42,837 bases of DNA from Verrucomicrobiota bacterium. GTDB taxonomy: Bacteria > Verrucomicrobiota > Verrucomicrobiia > Limisphaerales > UBA1096. The notes under the pieces were generated by a model that saw only the letters and a program-made list of their open reading frames with translations, did not search any database and was not told where the DNA came from. Below are positions 1 to 11,712 of this stretch, one piece after another (within the stretch, counting starts at the first letter, position 1; every line of letters begins with the position of its first letter). The stretch covers positions 1-42,837 of the forward strand of contig QOAX01000292.1 of assembly GCA_003972865.1 (NCBI GenBank), given 5' to 3'. The position numbers and the translations under genes are program-made.

Positions 1-909
1 CGCCTGGCCAAGCTCCCGCCGGCCAAGCCAAGCGCCACCGTCTGGGCCGACCGCTCGGCCCTCCCCGTGCCCGGCCTCGCCCAGCGTGGCCCAGCGCCGC
101 CCGCGCAGCGGCACCCGCGCTCGATGCAGCTCGACCGCATGCCGCTTGGCCAGGCTGTCGACCTGTTTCTCGACGAGGACAGCCAACTCCCCGCCGCCAT
201 CGCCCGCGAGAAAAACAAAATCGTGCGAGTGATCGGCTGGGTGCGCGATGCGTTCCAAAACGGGGGGCGGCTTTTCTACTGCGGTGCGGGCACTAGCGGC
301 CGCTTGGGCGTGCTCGACGCCAGCGAATGCCCGCCCACTTTCCGTGTCGACCCTGAGCAGGTGCAGGGCATCATCGCCGGTGGCCAACCGGCGTTGTACC
401 GCTCGATCGAGGGCGCCGAGGACGACCCCGACGCCGGTGCCGAGGCGGTGCGTTTTCGCGGTGTCGGAAAGAAGGACGTGTTTATCGGCATCGCCGCCAG
501 CGGCCGGACACCGTTCGTGTGGGGCGGCATCTGGGAGGCCAACCGGCGCGGCGCAAAAACCGCGCTGCTCTGCTTCAACCCCAAGCTGAGAATCCCCCGC
601 GACAACCGGCCGGACGCCGTCATCGAGCCCGACCTAGGCCCCGAGTTGCTCACCGGCTCCACCCGGCTCAAGAGCGGCACCGCCACCAAGCTGATCCTGA
701 ACATGATCACCACGCTGGCGATGGCCAAGAGCGGCAAAGTAATCGGCAACCTGATGATCGACCTCGACCCCAGCAACACCAAGTTGCGCGATCGTGCCGT
801 GCGCATCGTCCGCCAACTCACCCAAGCCAGCGCAGACGCAGCCCGGCGCGCCCTAGAGCAATCCGGCTGGAACGTCAAAAAAGCCGCCGCCTGCCTGGCC
901 AAGCGGTGA
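1..909 (+). CDS. murQ: N-acetylmuramic acid 6-phosphate etherase (MurQ), 5'-incomplete
   Basis: MurQ removes the D-lactyl ether from MurNAc-6-P to give GlcNAc-6-P during cytoplasmic recycling of peptidoglycan sugars. A SIS-type sugar-phosphate site is visible: GAGTSGRLGVLDASECPPTF, whose Glu corresponds to the catalytic Glu of the family, followed by RSIEGAEDD with the second acidic site and SGTATKLILNMI near the C-terminus. The family N-terminal motif (RNP-x-S-x-x-LD) is present as RHPRSMQLD, encoded from about position 109. A GTG at 67 would give 280 residues, but the frame stays open to base 1, with a Pro/Ala-rich segment before the motif. The gene may therefore begin outside the window or be fused to an upstream domain. 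The last codons read LAKR-stop, produced by a one-mismatch copy of the window's palindrome. Function is confident; the start is not. Confidence 0.9.
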   Translation, partial: RLAKLPPAKPSATVWADRSALPVPGLAQRGPAPPAQRHPRSMQLDRMPLGQAVDLFLDEDSQLPAAIAREKNKIVRVIGWVRDAFQNGGRLFYCGAGTSGRLGVLDASECPPTFRVDPEQVQGIIAGGQPALYRSIEGAEDDPDAGAEAVRFRGVGKKDVFIGIAASGRTPFVWGGIWEANRRGAKTALLCFNPKLRIPRDNRPDAVIEPDLGPELLTGSTRLKSGTATKLILNMITTLAMAKSGKVIGNLMIDLDPSNTKLRDRAVRIVRQLTQASADAARRALEQSGWNVKKAAACLAKR

Positions 910-917
910 CAGCTCAC

Positions 918-2345
918 TCACGCGATCAGGTTGCTGAGCACGTGGGCCTCCTCGACGCCGCTGAGGCGGAAGTCGAGCCCCTGGAACTTGAAGGTGAATT
1001 TTTCGTGATCGACTCCCAGCAAATGCAGCATCGTGGCGTGAAAATCGTGCACGGTGACGACATCCTCGACCGAGTGGTAGCCGAGGTCGTCGGTATTGCC
1101 GTGGCTGATGCCGCCCCTGATGCCGCCGCCGGCCAGCCAGAATGAAAATCCCTTCATGTGATGATCCCTCCCAGAGCCCTGCGCCATCGGGGTGCGGCCG
1201 AACTCGCCGCCCCAGATCACCAGCGTGTCGTCGAGCATGCCGCGATCCTTCAGGTCCCGGATCAACGCCGCCGAAGCCTTGTCAACATGCTTGGCGGTGG
1301 TGAGCACGCCGTTCTTCACGCCGCCGTGGTGATCCCAGCCCCGGTGATAAAGCTGGATGAATCGCGTGCCGCGCTCGGCCAGGCGCCGGGCCAAAAGGCA
1401 GTTGCTCGCGAATGAACCGTCGCCCGGCTTGGCGCCGTACAGGTCGAATACATGCTGCGGCTCGCTCGACGTGTCGATCAACTCCGGCACGCTGGCCTGC
1501 ATGCGGAACGCCATCTCGTACTGGCTGATGCGCGTGTCGATCTCCGGGTCGGCAACGGTCTTGTTCCGCAGTCGGTTGATCGAATTGACCGCGTCGATGA
1601 CCGCCCCCTGCCCTTTTGCATCCACCCCTTTCGGGTTGCTGATGTACAATACCGGATCACCGGTCGAGTGAAAGTGCACCCCCTGGTACCGGCTCGGCAA
1701 AAAGCCGCTGTGCCATTGCCGCGAGGCGATCGGCTGATCCTGCGCCCCGCCCACGGAGGTCAGCACCACGAAACCGGGCAGGTCGCTGCCCTCGCTGCCC
1801 AGCCCGTAAGTGATCCACGAACCCATGCTGGGCCGGCCGGCGACAAGGGCGCCGGTGTTCATGAACGTATGCGCCGGGTCGTGGTTGATCTGCTGCGTGA
1901 TCATCGAGCGGATGATGCAGATCTCATCCGCGATCCCGCCGATATGCGGCAGCGCGCTGGAGATCGACTGGCCGGACTGGCCGAATTCTTTAAACTCATG
2001 CTGGGGGCCAAGGCATTTCAATTCCTTCTTGCCCTGCAACTGGGCGATCGGCTGGCCGTCGGTGATCGACCTGGGCATCGGCTTGCCGTCCATCTCGGCG
2101 AGCTTCGGCTTGTAGTCGAGCGTCTCGAGGTGCGACGGCCCGCCGGCCATGCAGAGATGGATCACCCGCTTGGCCCTAGGCGCGAAGTGCAGCGGGTTGA
2201 TCACGCCAAAAGACAACCGTTTGGCCGGCTTGGCCAAGCCATGCGGGCCAAGCATCGAGGTCAACGCGAGCGAGCCAACGCCTAGCGAGACGTTATTCAA
2301 AAACGAGCGGCGATTCAGCCGGGTGAGGAATTGTTCCGTGTTCAT
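918..2345 (-). CDS. DUF1501 domain-containing secreted protein (Tat signal)
   Basis: This is a 475-residue DUF1501 protein, a sulfatase-like fold abundant in Planctomycetes and Verrucomicrobia with no settled biochemical role. The N-terminus carries a twin-arginine signal, RRSFLNN at residues 12-18, followed by a hydrophobic stretch, so export is by Tat. Family blocks are seen: HLCMAGGPSHLETLDYKP after the signal, RGWDHHGG in the middle, and VIWGGEFGRTP, which resembles the metal-site segment of alkaline-phosphatase-like enzymes. It starts 10 bp downstream of the DUF1549/DUF1553 gene, the usual two-gene arrangement, so co-transcription is very likely. A palindrome copy at 2229 encodes the GLAKP segment just after the signal region. 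Family assignment is firm; substrate unknown. Confidence 0.93.
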   Translation of the reverse strand: MNTEQFLTRLNRRSFLNNVSLGVGSLALTSMLGPHGLAKPAKRLSFGVINPLHFAPRAKRVIHLCMAGGPSHLETLDYKPKLAEMDGKPMPRSITDGQPIAQLQGKKELKCLGPQHEFKEFGQSGQSISSALPHIGGIADEICIIRSMITQQINHDPAHTFMNTGALVAGRPSMGSWITYGLGSEGSDLPGFVVLTSVGGAQDQPIASRQWHSGFLPSRYQGVHFHSTGDPVLYISNPKGVDAKGQGAVIDAVNSINRLRNKTVADPEIDTRISQYEMAFRMQASVPELIDTSSEPQHVFDLYGAKPGDGSFASNCLLARRLAERGTRFIQLYHRGWDHHGGVKNGVLTTAKHVDKASAALIRDLKDRGMLDDTLVIWGGEFGRTPMAQGSGRDHHMKGFSFWLAGGGIRGGISHGNTDDLGYHSVEDVVTVHDFHATMLHLLGVDHEKFTFKFQGLDFRLSGVEEAHVLSNLIA

Positions 2346-2355
2346 GTTGCAGAAA

Positions 2356-5424
<3,069 letters not shown>

Positions 5425-5510
5425 GCGAAAAAATATAGCCATATTCACTGTCAAAACGTAGACGGCAAAATTACCCGCCCCATTCAACTGAGCCAACCCA
5501 AAACCGAGCG

Positions 5511-5520
5511 CTTGGACAAG
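5511..5520. repeat. One-mismatch copy of the iterated palindrome in an intergenic gap
   Basis: CTTGGACAAG differs from the window-wide CTTGGCCAAG by one base and lies in the short gap between the PPK2 stop and the next gene. It is one of few copies outside coding sequence. No T-tract follows on either strand, so it does not look like a terminator. Confidence 0.5.
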
Positions 5521-5525
5521 CGGAG

Positions 5526-6377
5526 CTACTGCGACTTGTAGAGGCGCTCGAGGACGCTGTATTGGCGGTAGCTCAGGTTGCTGAACGGCACGCCGTCGAT
5601 CTCGATGCGGAACTTGGTCGGCAGCTCCTTGCCAGTCAGCGGCTTGAAGGCCTGTTTCTCGACGTACGGGACATGATAGATGGTGTAGAGCATACAGGCC
5701 AGGCGCGCGTACATCTTGTCGTTGGCGTTGATGACGACCCACGGGCTGATCTCCGATGCCGTGCGCTCGAGCATCTGCGTCTTGTACTTGGTAAACAACT
5801 CCCACTTGGCCCGGGCCTTCTCGTCGTTCTTCGTGTATTTCCAGTACTTGAGCGGGTGGATGATGCGCTCCTTGAACCGGAACAACTGTGTGTCACGACC
5901 GACCGACAGGTACAACTTGATGAGGATCAGCCCGTCGGCGATGAGTTGCTCCTCCCACGGCAGGACGCGCTTCATGAAGTAGCGGTACTGCCGCTCGGTG
6001 CAGTAGCCCATGGTCGGTTCGATGAGCGCGCGGTTATACCAGGAGCGGTCGAAGAAAACGATCTCACCCTTTTTGGGCATATGTTTCTCGTAGCGGCGAA
6101 ACCAGTTGCGCGACTCGTTCTTTGTCGGCACGCCGAGTTCCACCACGCACAGGTATTTCGGCATCAGATACTCGACGAAGCGCTTGATCGTGCCGCCCTT
6201 GCCCGCCGCATCGCGGCCCTCGACGGTGATGGCGATGCGTTTCTTGTTCTCAACCGCCCAGCGCTGGAGGTTTAGCAACTCCGCCTGCAACCGGCGCTTC
6301 TCCGCGTCGTACACGGCTCGGTCCAGATTCTTGTAAACCGAGTAAAACTTCTTTTTGATGTAATGCGCCCTGGCCAT
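5526..6377 (-). CDS. ppk2: Polyphosphate kinase 2 family protein
   Basis: PPK2 enzymes transfer phosphate between polyphosphate and nucleotides, mostly making ATP/GTP from NDP or phosphorylating NMPs. The 283-residue protein has the Walker A-like EGRDAAGKGGTIKR at 53-66 and the lid/Walker B motif FDRSWYNRA from about residue 109, plus the downstream HPLKYWK and KWELFTKYK blocks of the family. Length matches one-domain PPK2 proteins. The ATG at 6377 begins MARAHYIKKKFY. It lies 5 bp downstream of the symporter gene on the same strand, suggesting a shared transcript. No perfect palindrome copy occurs in it. Nucleotide preference (NDP or NMP) cannot be decided from the sequence alone. Confidence 0.93.
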   Translation of the reverse strand: MARAHYIKKKFYSVYKNLDRAVYDAEKRRLQAELLNLQRWAVENKKRIAITVEGRDAAGKGGTIKRFVEYLMPKYLCVVELGVPTKNESRNWFRRYEKHMPKKGEIVFFDRSWYNRALIEPTMGYCTERQYRYFMKRVLPWEEQLIADGLILIKLYLSVGRDTQLFRFKERIIHPLKYWKYTKNDEKARAKWELFTKYKTQMLERTASEISPWVVINANDKMYARLACMLYTIYHVPYVEKQAFKPLTGKELPTKFRIEIDGVPFSNLSYRQYSVLERLYKSQ

Positions 6378-6382
6378 GCCGG

Positions 6383-8200
6383 TTAATCAATTTTCAGCGA
6401 CCGATAGTATCCCTTCTCCCAAACCAAGCCGGCCAGCGACTTGGTCTCTGGTCTCGTGAAGAACGACACCGACACCCCCACCACAACACAGATGGTCAGG
6501 CCGTAACAGGCCCGCATGAACTTGTACTGCTTCACGCCGGCGAAAAGCCCGTCGCCGGCTTCGCCCATCGGCACGCCATGCGCGAATGGCGTAATGAGCT
6601 CCGGCACGAAAAACGACACGCCAATCGCGAGCAACCCGACCACCAGTGTCGCCAGGGCGGCTGGAGCGGTGAATCGTTTCCAGAACACGCTCAGCACAAA
6701 CGTCACCACCAGCGGCGGCGTCACCGCTGCGGTGAACGCACCGTGCGCGTCGTAGATCGAGTCGAAATTCATGAACACCGGCACCATGGCGATGCCCACC
6801 AGCGTCGCGCCGATCGCCGTCAACCGGGCCACCATGAGGGCCTGGCCGTCGGACATGTCCTTTTTGATATATTGCTTGTGCACATCGTTCACCCACACGG
6901 CGGAAATCGCGGTGATGAGCGTGTCCACCGTCGACATCAGCGCGGCGATCATTGCCGCCAAAATCAGCCCGAAGATGCCCGGCTGGCTGATGAGTTGTGT
7001 GGCGGCATAAAACGAATCATCCGCCGCCATGTTGCCGGGCAGATCGCCGTGATTGGCCAGGGCCTTGGCCAGCCAGCCCGCGCCGCCGACCACGCAGGCG
7101 GCCAGGGGCATCAGCACAACCAGGTGCGTGATCACCGCCTTTTTGCAGTCGGCATAGGATCGCGCCGCCATGTAGCGCATGATCGTCCCCTGATGCAGGA
7201 AGCCGAACATGATCGAGTTGGCCAGGCCGTCCTGCCAGAAAATGCCGACGCTCGGGAAGTCGGGGTCGCTGTTGAAATTGTGAAACACCTTCCGCGAATC
7301 ACCGGGCAGGTTGGCCCAAAACACATCGAAACCGCCGAGGTAGGCGAAGCCCAGCCCGAGGATCAGCCCGCCGGTGACGAGCAGCATCACGCCCTGGAAC
7401 AGGTCGGTCATGATCACGCTCGCCTGACCACCGCTGGACACGTATGACACGGACAACATTGCCACCAGCACCGCTCCCCAGAATATCTCCCACCCCAGCA
7501 GATGGTGCAGCACCTTGCCCATCGTGAACAGGTTCACGCCGACGTAGCCGACCATGTACACCAGCAGGCAAACCGTCGCCCAAAAGCGGACTTTCGAGTT
7601 GAAACGCCTGCCGAAGTACTCGGGAATCGACGTGACGCGGGAGAAATAAAGGATCGGCAGCCAGCAAAACAACAGCAGCGGAAAATAAATCCAGTCGTTG
7701 CTGTACGTCTGCGTGCTCGAGAGTCCGTACTGGTAACCTTTGCTCGAGTATTTCAGGAAGCTGTACGACCCGATGGTGGTGGCGATCATGCTGAACGCAA
7801 TCAACCACCAAGCGAACCGCCGGCCGCCGAAGAAAAAATCCTCGGTCGATTTCATCTTGCGACCGAAGAACATGCCAAGCGCCACGATGGCCACGAAGTA
7901 ACCGATCATGATCACGTAATCGATCGTCGCGCCTCGGTATCCCTTGTTCTCAACCGCAGTGATCGCCGCCTCACTGGCTTCCGTCGGCTTGTACATGGAC
8001 GGCTCCGCGGCGGGCATGCCGGGCGCCTTGTATTGGAGGAATGCCTGCAGAATGAAGTAAAACCCGAACACTCCCAGCGTGAGGCACAGGTTGCGCCGAC
8101 CCTTCCCGCTCAAGCCCAGGCTGCCCTGCCGCCAGGCCAGCACGAGGCCGAACACAAAGATCAGCCCGCCGCAGACGAAGTTGTAGATGAACGGATCCAT
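6383..8200 (-). CDS. Sodium:solute symporter (SSF family)
   Basis: A 605-residue inner-membrane protein with many hydrophobic segments spread over its length, consistent with the SSF fold. Recognisable SSF blocks include STEDFFFGGRRFAWW, SMIATTIGSYSF, SRVTSIPEYFGRRF and STVDTLITAISAVWVNDV. A hydrophobic N-terminal extension of about 90 residues precedes the core and includes two extra predicted helices and a linker. SSF members take up sugars, carboxylates, amino acids or other small molecules with Na+. The neighbouring sulfatase, ROK kinase and isomerase genes make a carbohydrate substrate plausible, but this is inference. The gene lies between the Dabb gene (30 bp upstream) and ppk2 (5 bp downstream), all on the minus strand. 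Confidence 0.92.
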   Translation of the reverse strand: MDPFIYNFVCGGLIFVFGLVLAWRQGSLGLSGKGRRNLCLTLGVFGFYFILQAFLQYKAPGMPAAEPSMYKPTEASEAAITAVENKGYRGATIDYVIMIGYFVAIVALGMFFGRKMKSTEDFFFGGRRFAWWLIAFSMIATTIGSYSFLKYSSKGYQYGLSSTQTYSNDWIYFPLLLFCWLPILYFSRVTSIPEYFGRRFNSKVRFWATVCLLVYMVGYVGVNLFTMGKVLHHLLGWEIFWGAVLVAMLSVSYVSSGGQASVIMTDLFQGVMLLVTGGLILGLGFAYLGGFDVFWANLPGDSRKVFHNFNSDPDFPSVGIFWQDGLANSIMFGFLHQGTIMRYMAARSYADCKKAVITHLVVLMPLAACVVGGAGWLAKALANHGDLPGNMAADDSFYAATQLISQPGIFGLILAAMIAALMSTVDTLITAISAVWVNDVHKQYIKKDMSDGQALMVARLTAIGATLVGIAMVPVFMNFDSIYDAHGAFTAAVTPPLVVTFVLSVFWKRFTAPAALATLVVGLLAIGVSFFVPELITPFAHGVPMGEAGDGLFAGVKQYKFMRACYGLTICVVVGVSVSFFTRPETKSLAGLVWEKGYYRSLKID

Positions 8201-8230
8201 GCGCTTGGTTTGTGGGGTCGTTGCTCCCGG

Positions 8231-8539
8231 CTATTCCAAGTCCCCAAAATCATACACGACCACCCGGTCGCAGACTTGCTTGAACACCTTCTCGACGAAC
8301 TCGACGTGTTGCGGATGCGCCTGGTACTCATCCTGCACGATCTTGTTTTTGAACGTGATGTTCAACGCGACCTGATAACTTTGATCCACCACCGGCCGGT
8401 CACTCGGGGCGCATCGACCCACGTGCATCGAGATCACGCCGGGGATGTCCGGCAAATAGTGGTTCAAGCCGTCAACCAAACGCTTCTCGGCATCCTCCAC
8501 GGCCGGTTTGATCCAGAAAATAACTATGTGCGAAAACAT
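8231..8539 (-). CDS. Dabb (stress-responsive alpha/beta barrel) family protein
   Basis: A small protein of about 102 residues. MFSHIVIFWIKP at the start and the HPQHVEFVEKVF segment near the end are typical of Dabb domains, dimeric ferredoxin-like folds of mostly unknown function often found beside sugar catabolism genes in this phylum. The open frame extends to 8593, but the family starts with the 'HxVxFxLK' strand, so the ATG at 8539 is preferred. It is probably the first gene of the minus-strand unit with the symporter and PPK2, and it is divergent from the sulfatase, with a gap of about 98 bp holding both promoters. Confidence 0.85.
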   Translation of the reverse strand: MFSHIVIFWIKPAVEDAEKRLVDGLNHYLPDIPGVISMHVGRCAPSDRPVVDQSYQVALNITFKNKIVQDEYQAHPQHVEFVEKVFKQVCDRVVVYDFGDLE

Positions 8540-8637
8540 CGCGGCCAGTGAATCCGATGCCCCAAGCGAAAGCAAATCCCATTTGCCGTGCAACGCCGGT
8601 TTTGACTTTTGCGGCTGATTACCGTAGTTCGTACCGC

Positions 8638-9942
8638 GTGAAACGCACTCTCTTTTTACTCACCACCGGATTGCTGTTTGCAGCTTGCACCTTCGCCGCC
8701 AAGCCGCCGAACGTCGTGCTCATCATCTCCGACGACCAGTCGTGGACCGACTACGGCTTCATGGAGCACGAGGCCATCGAGACGCCGAACATCGATCGCT
8801 TGGCCAGGCAGAGTCGCCTGTTCAAGCGCGGCTACGTGCCGACGAGCCTTTGCTGCCCGTCGCTCGCCACGCTGATCACCGGGCTGTACCCGCACCAAAA
8901 CGGCATCACCGGTAACGAGCCACCGATCCCGTCCGGTGGCAAAAACACCGATCAATACCGAAGCCAAGTGCAGGAGTGCGTCGGCTTCATCGACACCGTG
9001 CCGACGCTGCCAAGGCTCTTGGCCAAGCGCGGCTACGTCAGCCATCAGTCCGGCAAATGGTGGCAGGGCCACTACTCGCGAGGCGGCTTCACCCACGGCA
9101 TGACCCACGGCGATCCTAAGCGCCGGGGCCGCCACGGCGACGAAGGATTGAAAATCGGCCGCGAAGGGTTGCAGCCGATCTTTGACTTCATCGACGACGC
9201 CGGCGACAAGCCGTTCTTCGTCTGGTACGCGCCGTTCCTCCCCCACAACCCGCACAACCCACCCAAGCGCCTGCTCGACAAGTACACAAAAAAAACCGAG
9301 TCCATCTTCATCGCACGCTACTGGGCCATGTGCGAGTGGTTCGACGAAACCTGCGGCCAACTGCTCAACCATCTCGACGAGAAAAAACTGGCCAGGGACA
9401 CCCTCGTTATTTACGTCACCGACAACGGCTGGATACAGCGCGCCGACAACGGCCGCTACGCCCCCCGCTCCAAGCGCTCCCCATACGACGGCGGCATCCG
9501 CACGCCGATCATGATCCGCTGGCCCGGCAAAGTGCAGCCGGGGGAACGGCCCGAGTTGGCCAACAGCATCGACCTCGCCCCGACCATCCTCAAGGCGTGC
9601 GGCCTCGAGCCGACCGGCGCCATGCAGGGCATCGACCTGCTCGACGACACGGCCATGGCCAAGCGCAAATCCACCCACGGCGCCTGCTACCTCCATAACG
9701 CCGTCGACATCCACAAACCAAGCGCCAACCTCACCCACCGCTGGCTCATCAACGGCAACTGGAAACTCATCCTCCCGTACAAAGCCAACCTCACCACCCG
9801 GGACAAAGCAAAAGGCGCCGGCGAAACCGAGTTATACAACCTGGCCAAAGACCCATTCGAACGCCGAAACTTGGCTAAATCCAAAGCCAGCCGCGTCAAA
9901 CGCCTGACCAAACAACTCAACGCCCTTCTGCCAGAGAGTTAG
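8638..9942 (+). CDS. Sulfatase (alkaline-phosphatase superfamily), exported
   Basis: A secreted arylsulfatase-type enzyme of about 434 residues that would remove sulfate esters, probably from sulfated glycans. A hydrophobic signal (residues 4-20) is followed by VVLIISDDQSW with the metal-binding Asp pair at 32-33. The formylglycine segment is TSLCCPSLATLITG: Cys72 is at the modification position of C-x-P-S-R, but the usual Arg is Leu76. Other sulfatase blocks are present: GKWWQGHY, WYAPFLPHNPHNPP, YVTDNGW. LLFAAC just before the signal end could be a lipobox, weakly. The longer open frame overlaps the divergent Dabb gene, so GTG at 8638 (MKRTLFLLTTG) is preferred. A palindrome copy at 9018 encodes LAKRG. 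Confidence 0.9.
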   Translation: MKRTLFLLTTGLLFAACTFAAKPPNVVLIISDDQSWTDYGFMEHEAIETPNIDRLARQSRLFKRGYVPTSLCCPSLATLITGLYPHQNGITGNEPPIPSGGKNTDQYRSQVQECVGFIDTVPTLPRLLAKRGYVSHQSGKWWQGHYSRGGFTHGMTHGDPKRRGRHGDEGLKIGREGLQPIFDFIDDAGDKPFFVWYAPFLPHNPHNPPKRLLDKYTKKTESIFIARYWAMCEWFDETCGQLLNHLDEKKLARDTLVIYVTDNGWIQRADNGRYAPRSKRSPYDGGIRTPIMIRWPGKVQPGERPELANSIDLAPTILKACGLEPTGAMQGIDLLDDTAMAKRKSTHGACYLHNAVDIHKPSANLTHRWLINGNWKLILPYKANLTTRDKAKGAGETELYNLAKDPFERRNLAKSKASRVKRLTKQLNALLPES

Positions 9943-9960
9943 TTGAGGCGTTTTTGAGAT

Positions 9961-9990
9961 AAAAAAAGCACAACCCTATGGGTTGTGCTT
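9961..9990 (-). terminator. Rho-independent terminator of the sugar isomerase gene
   Basis: A perfect 11-bp stem (9966-9976 with 9980-9990) closed by a 3-base loop. On the minus strand it is followed by a run of T (complement of A 9961-9967), 20 bases beyond the stop of the isomerase gene. On the plus strand no T-run follows, so it serves the minus-strand gene, although the stem could also slow plus-strand transcripts from the sulfatase. Confidence 0.85.
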
Positions 9991-10010
9991 AACGAAAAGC
10001 CTAGTGGTAG

Positions 10011-11015
10011 TTACGCTTGTTTTTCCTTATCGAATTGTTCGTCAAAAACGATGTCCGATGATGGGAAATCTACGCGCTTGCAGAATTCAGCTGATTCTTT
10101 TGCACCATGTTCTCGATCCATGCCCCCGTCTTCCCATTCCACAGACAATGGACCAGTATAGCCAATGTCATTAAGGGCACGTATGATGAGCTCAAAGTTA
10201 ACCTTCCCCCGTCCCACTGACTTAAAGTCCCAATACCTGTTGGGCTTGTGAAAGTCGGTATGCCCACCAAAGACTCCAGCGTCACAGAGATGATCATGCC
10301 AAAAAGCGTCCTTCATATGGACATGGTTAATGCGATCAGCAAACTTGTAGATAAACTGCACATAATCAACGCCCTGATAACCCAAATGGCTGGGGTCGTA
10401 GTTGAACCCGAAGGCCGGATGGTGATCAATCGCTTCCAGAGCACGTTCTGCGGAGGCAATGTCAAAGGCGATTTCCGTGGGATGAACCTCCAAACCATAC
10501 TTGATGCCGTTCTCCTGGAACACATCCATGATCGGCCCCCAGCGATCAGCAAAGTCCTTGAACCCAGCATCAATTTGACCGGGTAGATTTGGTGGAAAAC
10601 TGTAAACCAAGTGCCATATTGAACTCCCAGTAAACCCGTTTACGACACTGACGCCAAGTTCCTTGGCAGCGGTGGCAGTTTTTTTGACTTCTTCAGCCGC
10701 ACGTTGACGGACTGACTCGGGATCACCATCACCGTAAATGTAATCAGGCAGAATCTGCTTGTGGCGTTCGTCAATATTATCGCACACAGCCTGCCCCACC
10801 AAGTGAGTGGAAACCGCGAAACACTTCATGCCATAATTTTCAAGCAGATCACGCTTGGCCTTGCAGTAATTCGCGTCGGCTTTATCCACTTCAAAGTGAT
10901 CGCCCCAACAGGCCAACTCGACTCCATCGTACCCGAAATCCTTGGCCTTCTTAATCATCGTTTCCAGTGGCAAATCTGCCCACTGGCCAGTAAAAAGAGT
11001 AACTGCTCGTGACAT
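10011..11015 (-). CDS. Sugar phosphate isomerase/epimerase family protein (AP-endonuclease-2 TIM barrel)
   Basis: A 334-residue xylose-isomerase-like TIM-barrel protein of the IolE/epimerase group. Candidate metal ligands sit in the expected order: the Glu of LEVHPTEIAFD, the Asp and His of FNYDPSHLGYQG, the His of INHVHMKDA, and the Glu of LSVEWEDGG near the C-terminus. The start is the ATG at 11015 (MSRAVTLFTGQW); the longer frame to 11078 adds an unrelated basic stretch. The gene is visibly AT-richer than its neighbours, uses many A/T-ending codons and has no copy of the iterated palindrome. It has its own candidate promoter and a strong terminator. High expression or different ancestry are both possible. 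The precise sugar is unknown. Confidence 0.88.
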   Translation of the reverse strand: MSRAVTLFTGQWADLPLETMIKKAKDFGYDGVELACWGDHFEVDKADANYCKAKRDLLENYGMKCFAVSTHLVGQAVCDNIDERHKQILPDYIYGDGDPESVRQRAAEEVKKTATAAKELGVSVVNGFTGSSIWHLVYSFPPNLPGQIDAGFKDFADRWGPIMDVFQENGIKYGLEVHPTEIAFDIASAERALEAIDHHPAFGFNYDPSHLGYQGVDYVQFIYKFADRINHVHMKDAFWHDHLCDAGVFGGHTDFHKPNRYWDFKSVGRGKVNFELIIRALNDIGYTGPLSVEWEDGGMDREHGAKESAEFCKRVDFPSSDIVFDEQFDKEKQA

Positions 11016-11049
11016 AATGCTGTTAAAATTCAAAAAATTGCGTGAGCGA

Positions 11050-11078
11050 TTCTTACAAGGGGTTTGCCTGAGGATCAA
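11050..11078 (-). promoter_or_regulatory. Candidate sigma-70-type promoter of the isomerase gene
   Basis: Read on the minus strand: TTGATC (11073-11078), a 17-base spacer, then TAAGAA (11050-11055), about 35 bases before the ATG at 11015, in an AT-rich gap. The match to consensus is partial (4/6 and 3/6), so this is a suggestion only. Confidence 0.28.
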
Positions 11079-11112
11079 GTATCAATTCTATCCCGTCTAA
11101 TTTTACCAATAA

Positions 11113-11712
11113 TTACGCCTTCAACTCATCCACTTCCATGAAGGCGTAGCAGAGCATGTGGGCGATGCCCATCTGGCAGTCCTCGGCCCGGCCGTAGTGT
11201 GTGTCGTCGATCACGATCGCCTCCTTGGCCAAGTCGGCCAGGTTGCCGCGCTTGCCGCCGACCAACGCGATGGTGTGCAGGCCGTTGGCGTTTGCCCACT
11301 CGAATGCCTTCACGAGATTCGGCGAACTGCCACTCACGCTCATCGTCAACACGATGTCCCCGGCTTGGCCGTAGTTCTCGAGTTGGCGCTGGTAGATATC
11401 CTCATAGGAGTAGTCGTTGCCGATGGCGGTCATCCAGCTGACGTTGTCGTTGAGCGACAAAACCTTGAAGCGTTTGCCCAGCGCGTCGGACGAGCCCTTG
11501 CCCAGGTCGGTGGCGAAGTGCGACGCATTGGAGGCGCTGCCGCCGTTGCCAAACAGAAAAATCTGCCGACCCGACTCGTGGGCTTCCTTGAATTTGAGGA
11601 TGATCGACTCGACCTGTTCGATCGGGATGGAATCGAGCGCCGCCTTTTCGGCTTCAATGTAGTTTGCGATCCATTCGCGCATGGGCCGAGCGTCACAGAA
11701 CCCATTAGACAT
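11113..11712 (-). CDS. SIS-domain sugar isomerase, GmhA (phosphoheptose isomerase)-like
   Basis: A 199-residue single SIS-domain protein. FLFGNGGSASNASHFATDL and MSVSGSSPNLVKAFEWA match the phosphosugar-binding loops of the GmhA/DiaA group, which isomerises sedoheptulose-7-P to D-glycero-D-manno-heptose-7-P for LPS core, or binds phosphosugars without catalysis. The ATG at 11712 overlaps the last 8 bases of the ROK kinase gene, which suggests translational coupling; an in-frame ATG at 11682 (MREWIANY) also fits. A palindrome copy at 11224 encodes DLAKEA. With the kinase it resembles part of a heptose or amino-sugar pathway, but no GmhB or HldE is in the window, so a GmhA role is not proven. 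Confidence 0.87.
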   Translation of the reverse strand: MSNGFCDARPMREWIANYIEAEKAALDSIPIEQVESIILKFKEAHESGRQIFLFGNGGSASNASHFATDLGKGSSDALGKRFKVLSLNDNVSWMTAIGNDYSYEDIYQRQLENYGQAGDIVLTMSVSGSSPNLVKAFEWANANGLHTIALVGGKRGNLADLAKEAIVIDDTHYGRAEDCQMGIAHMLCYAFMEVDELKA

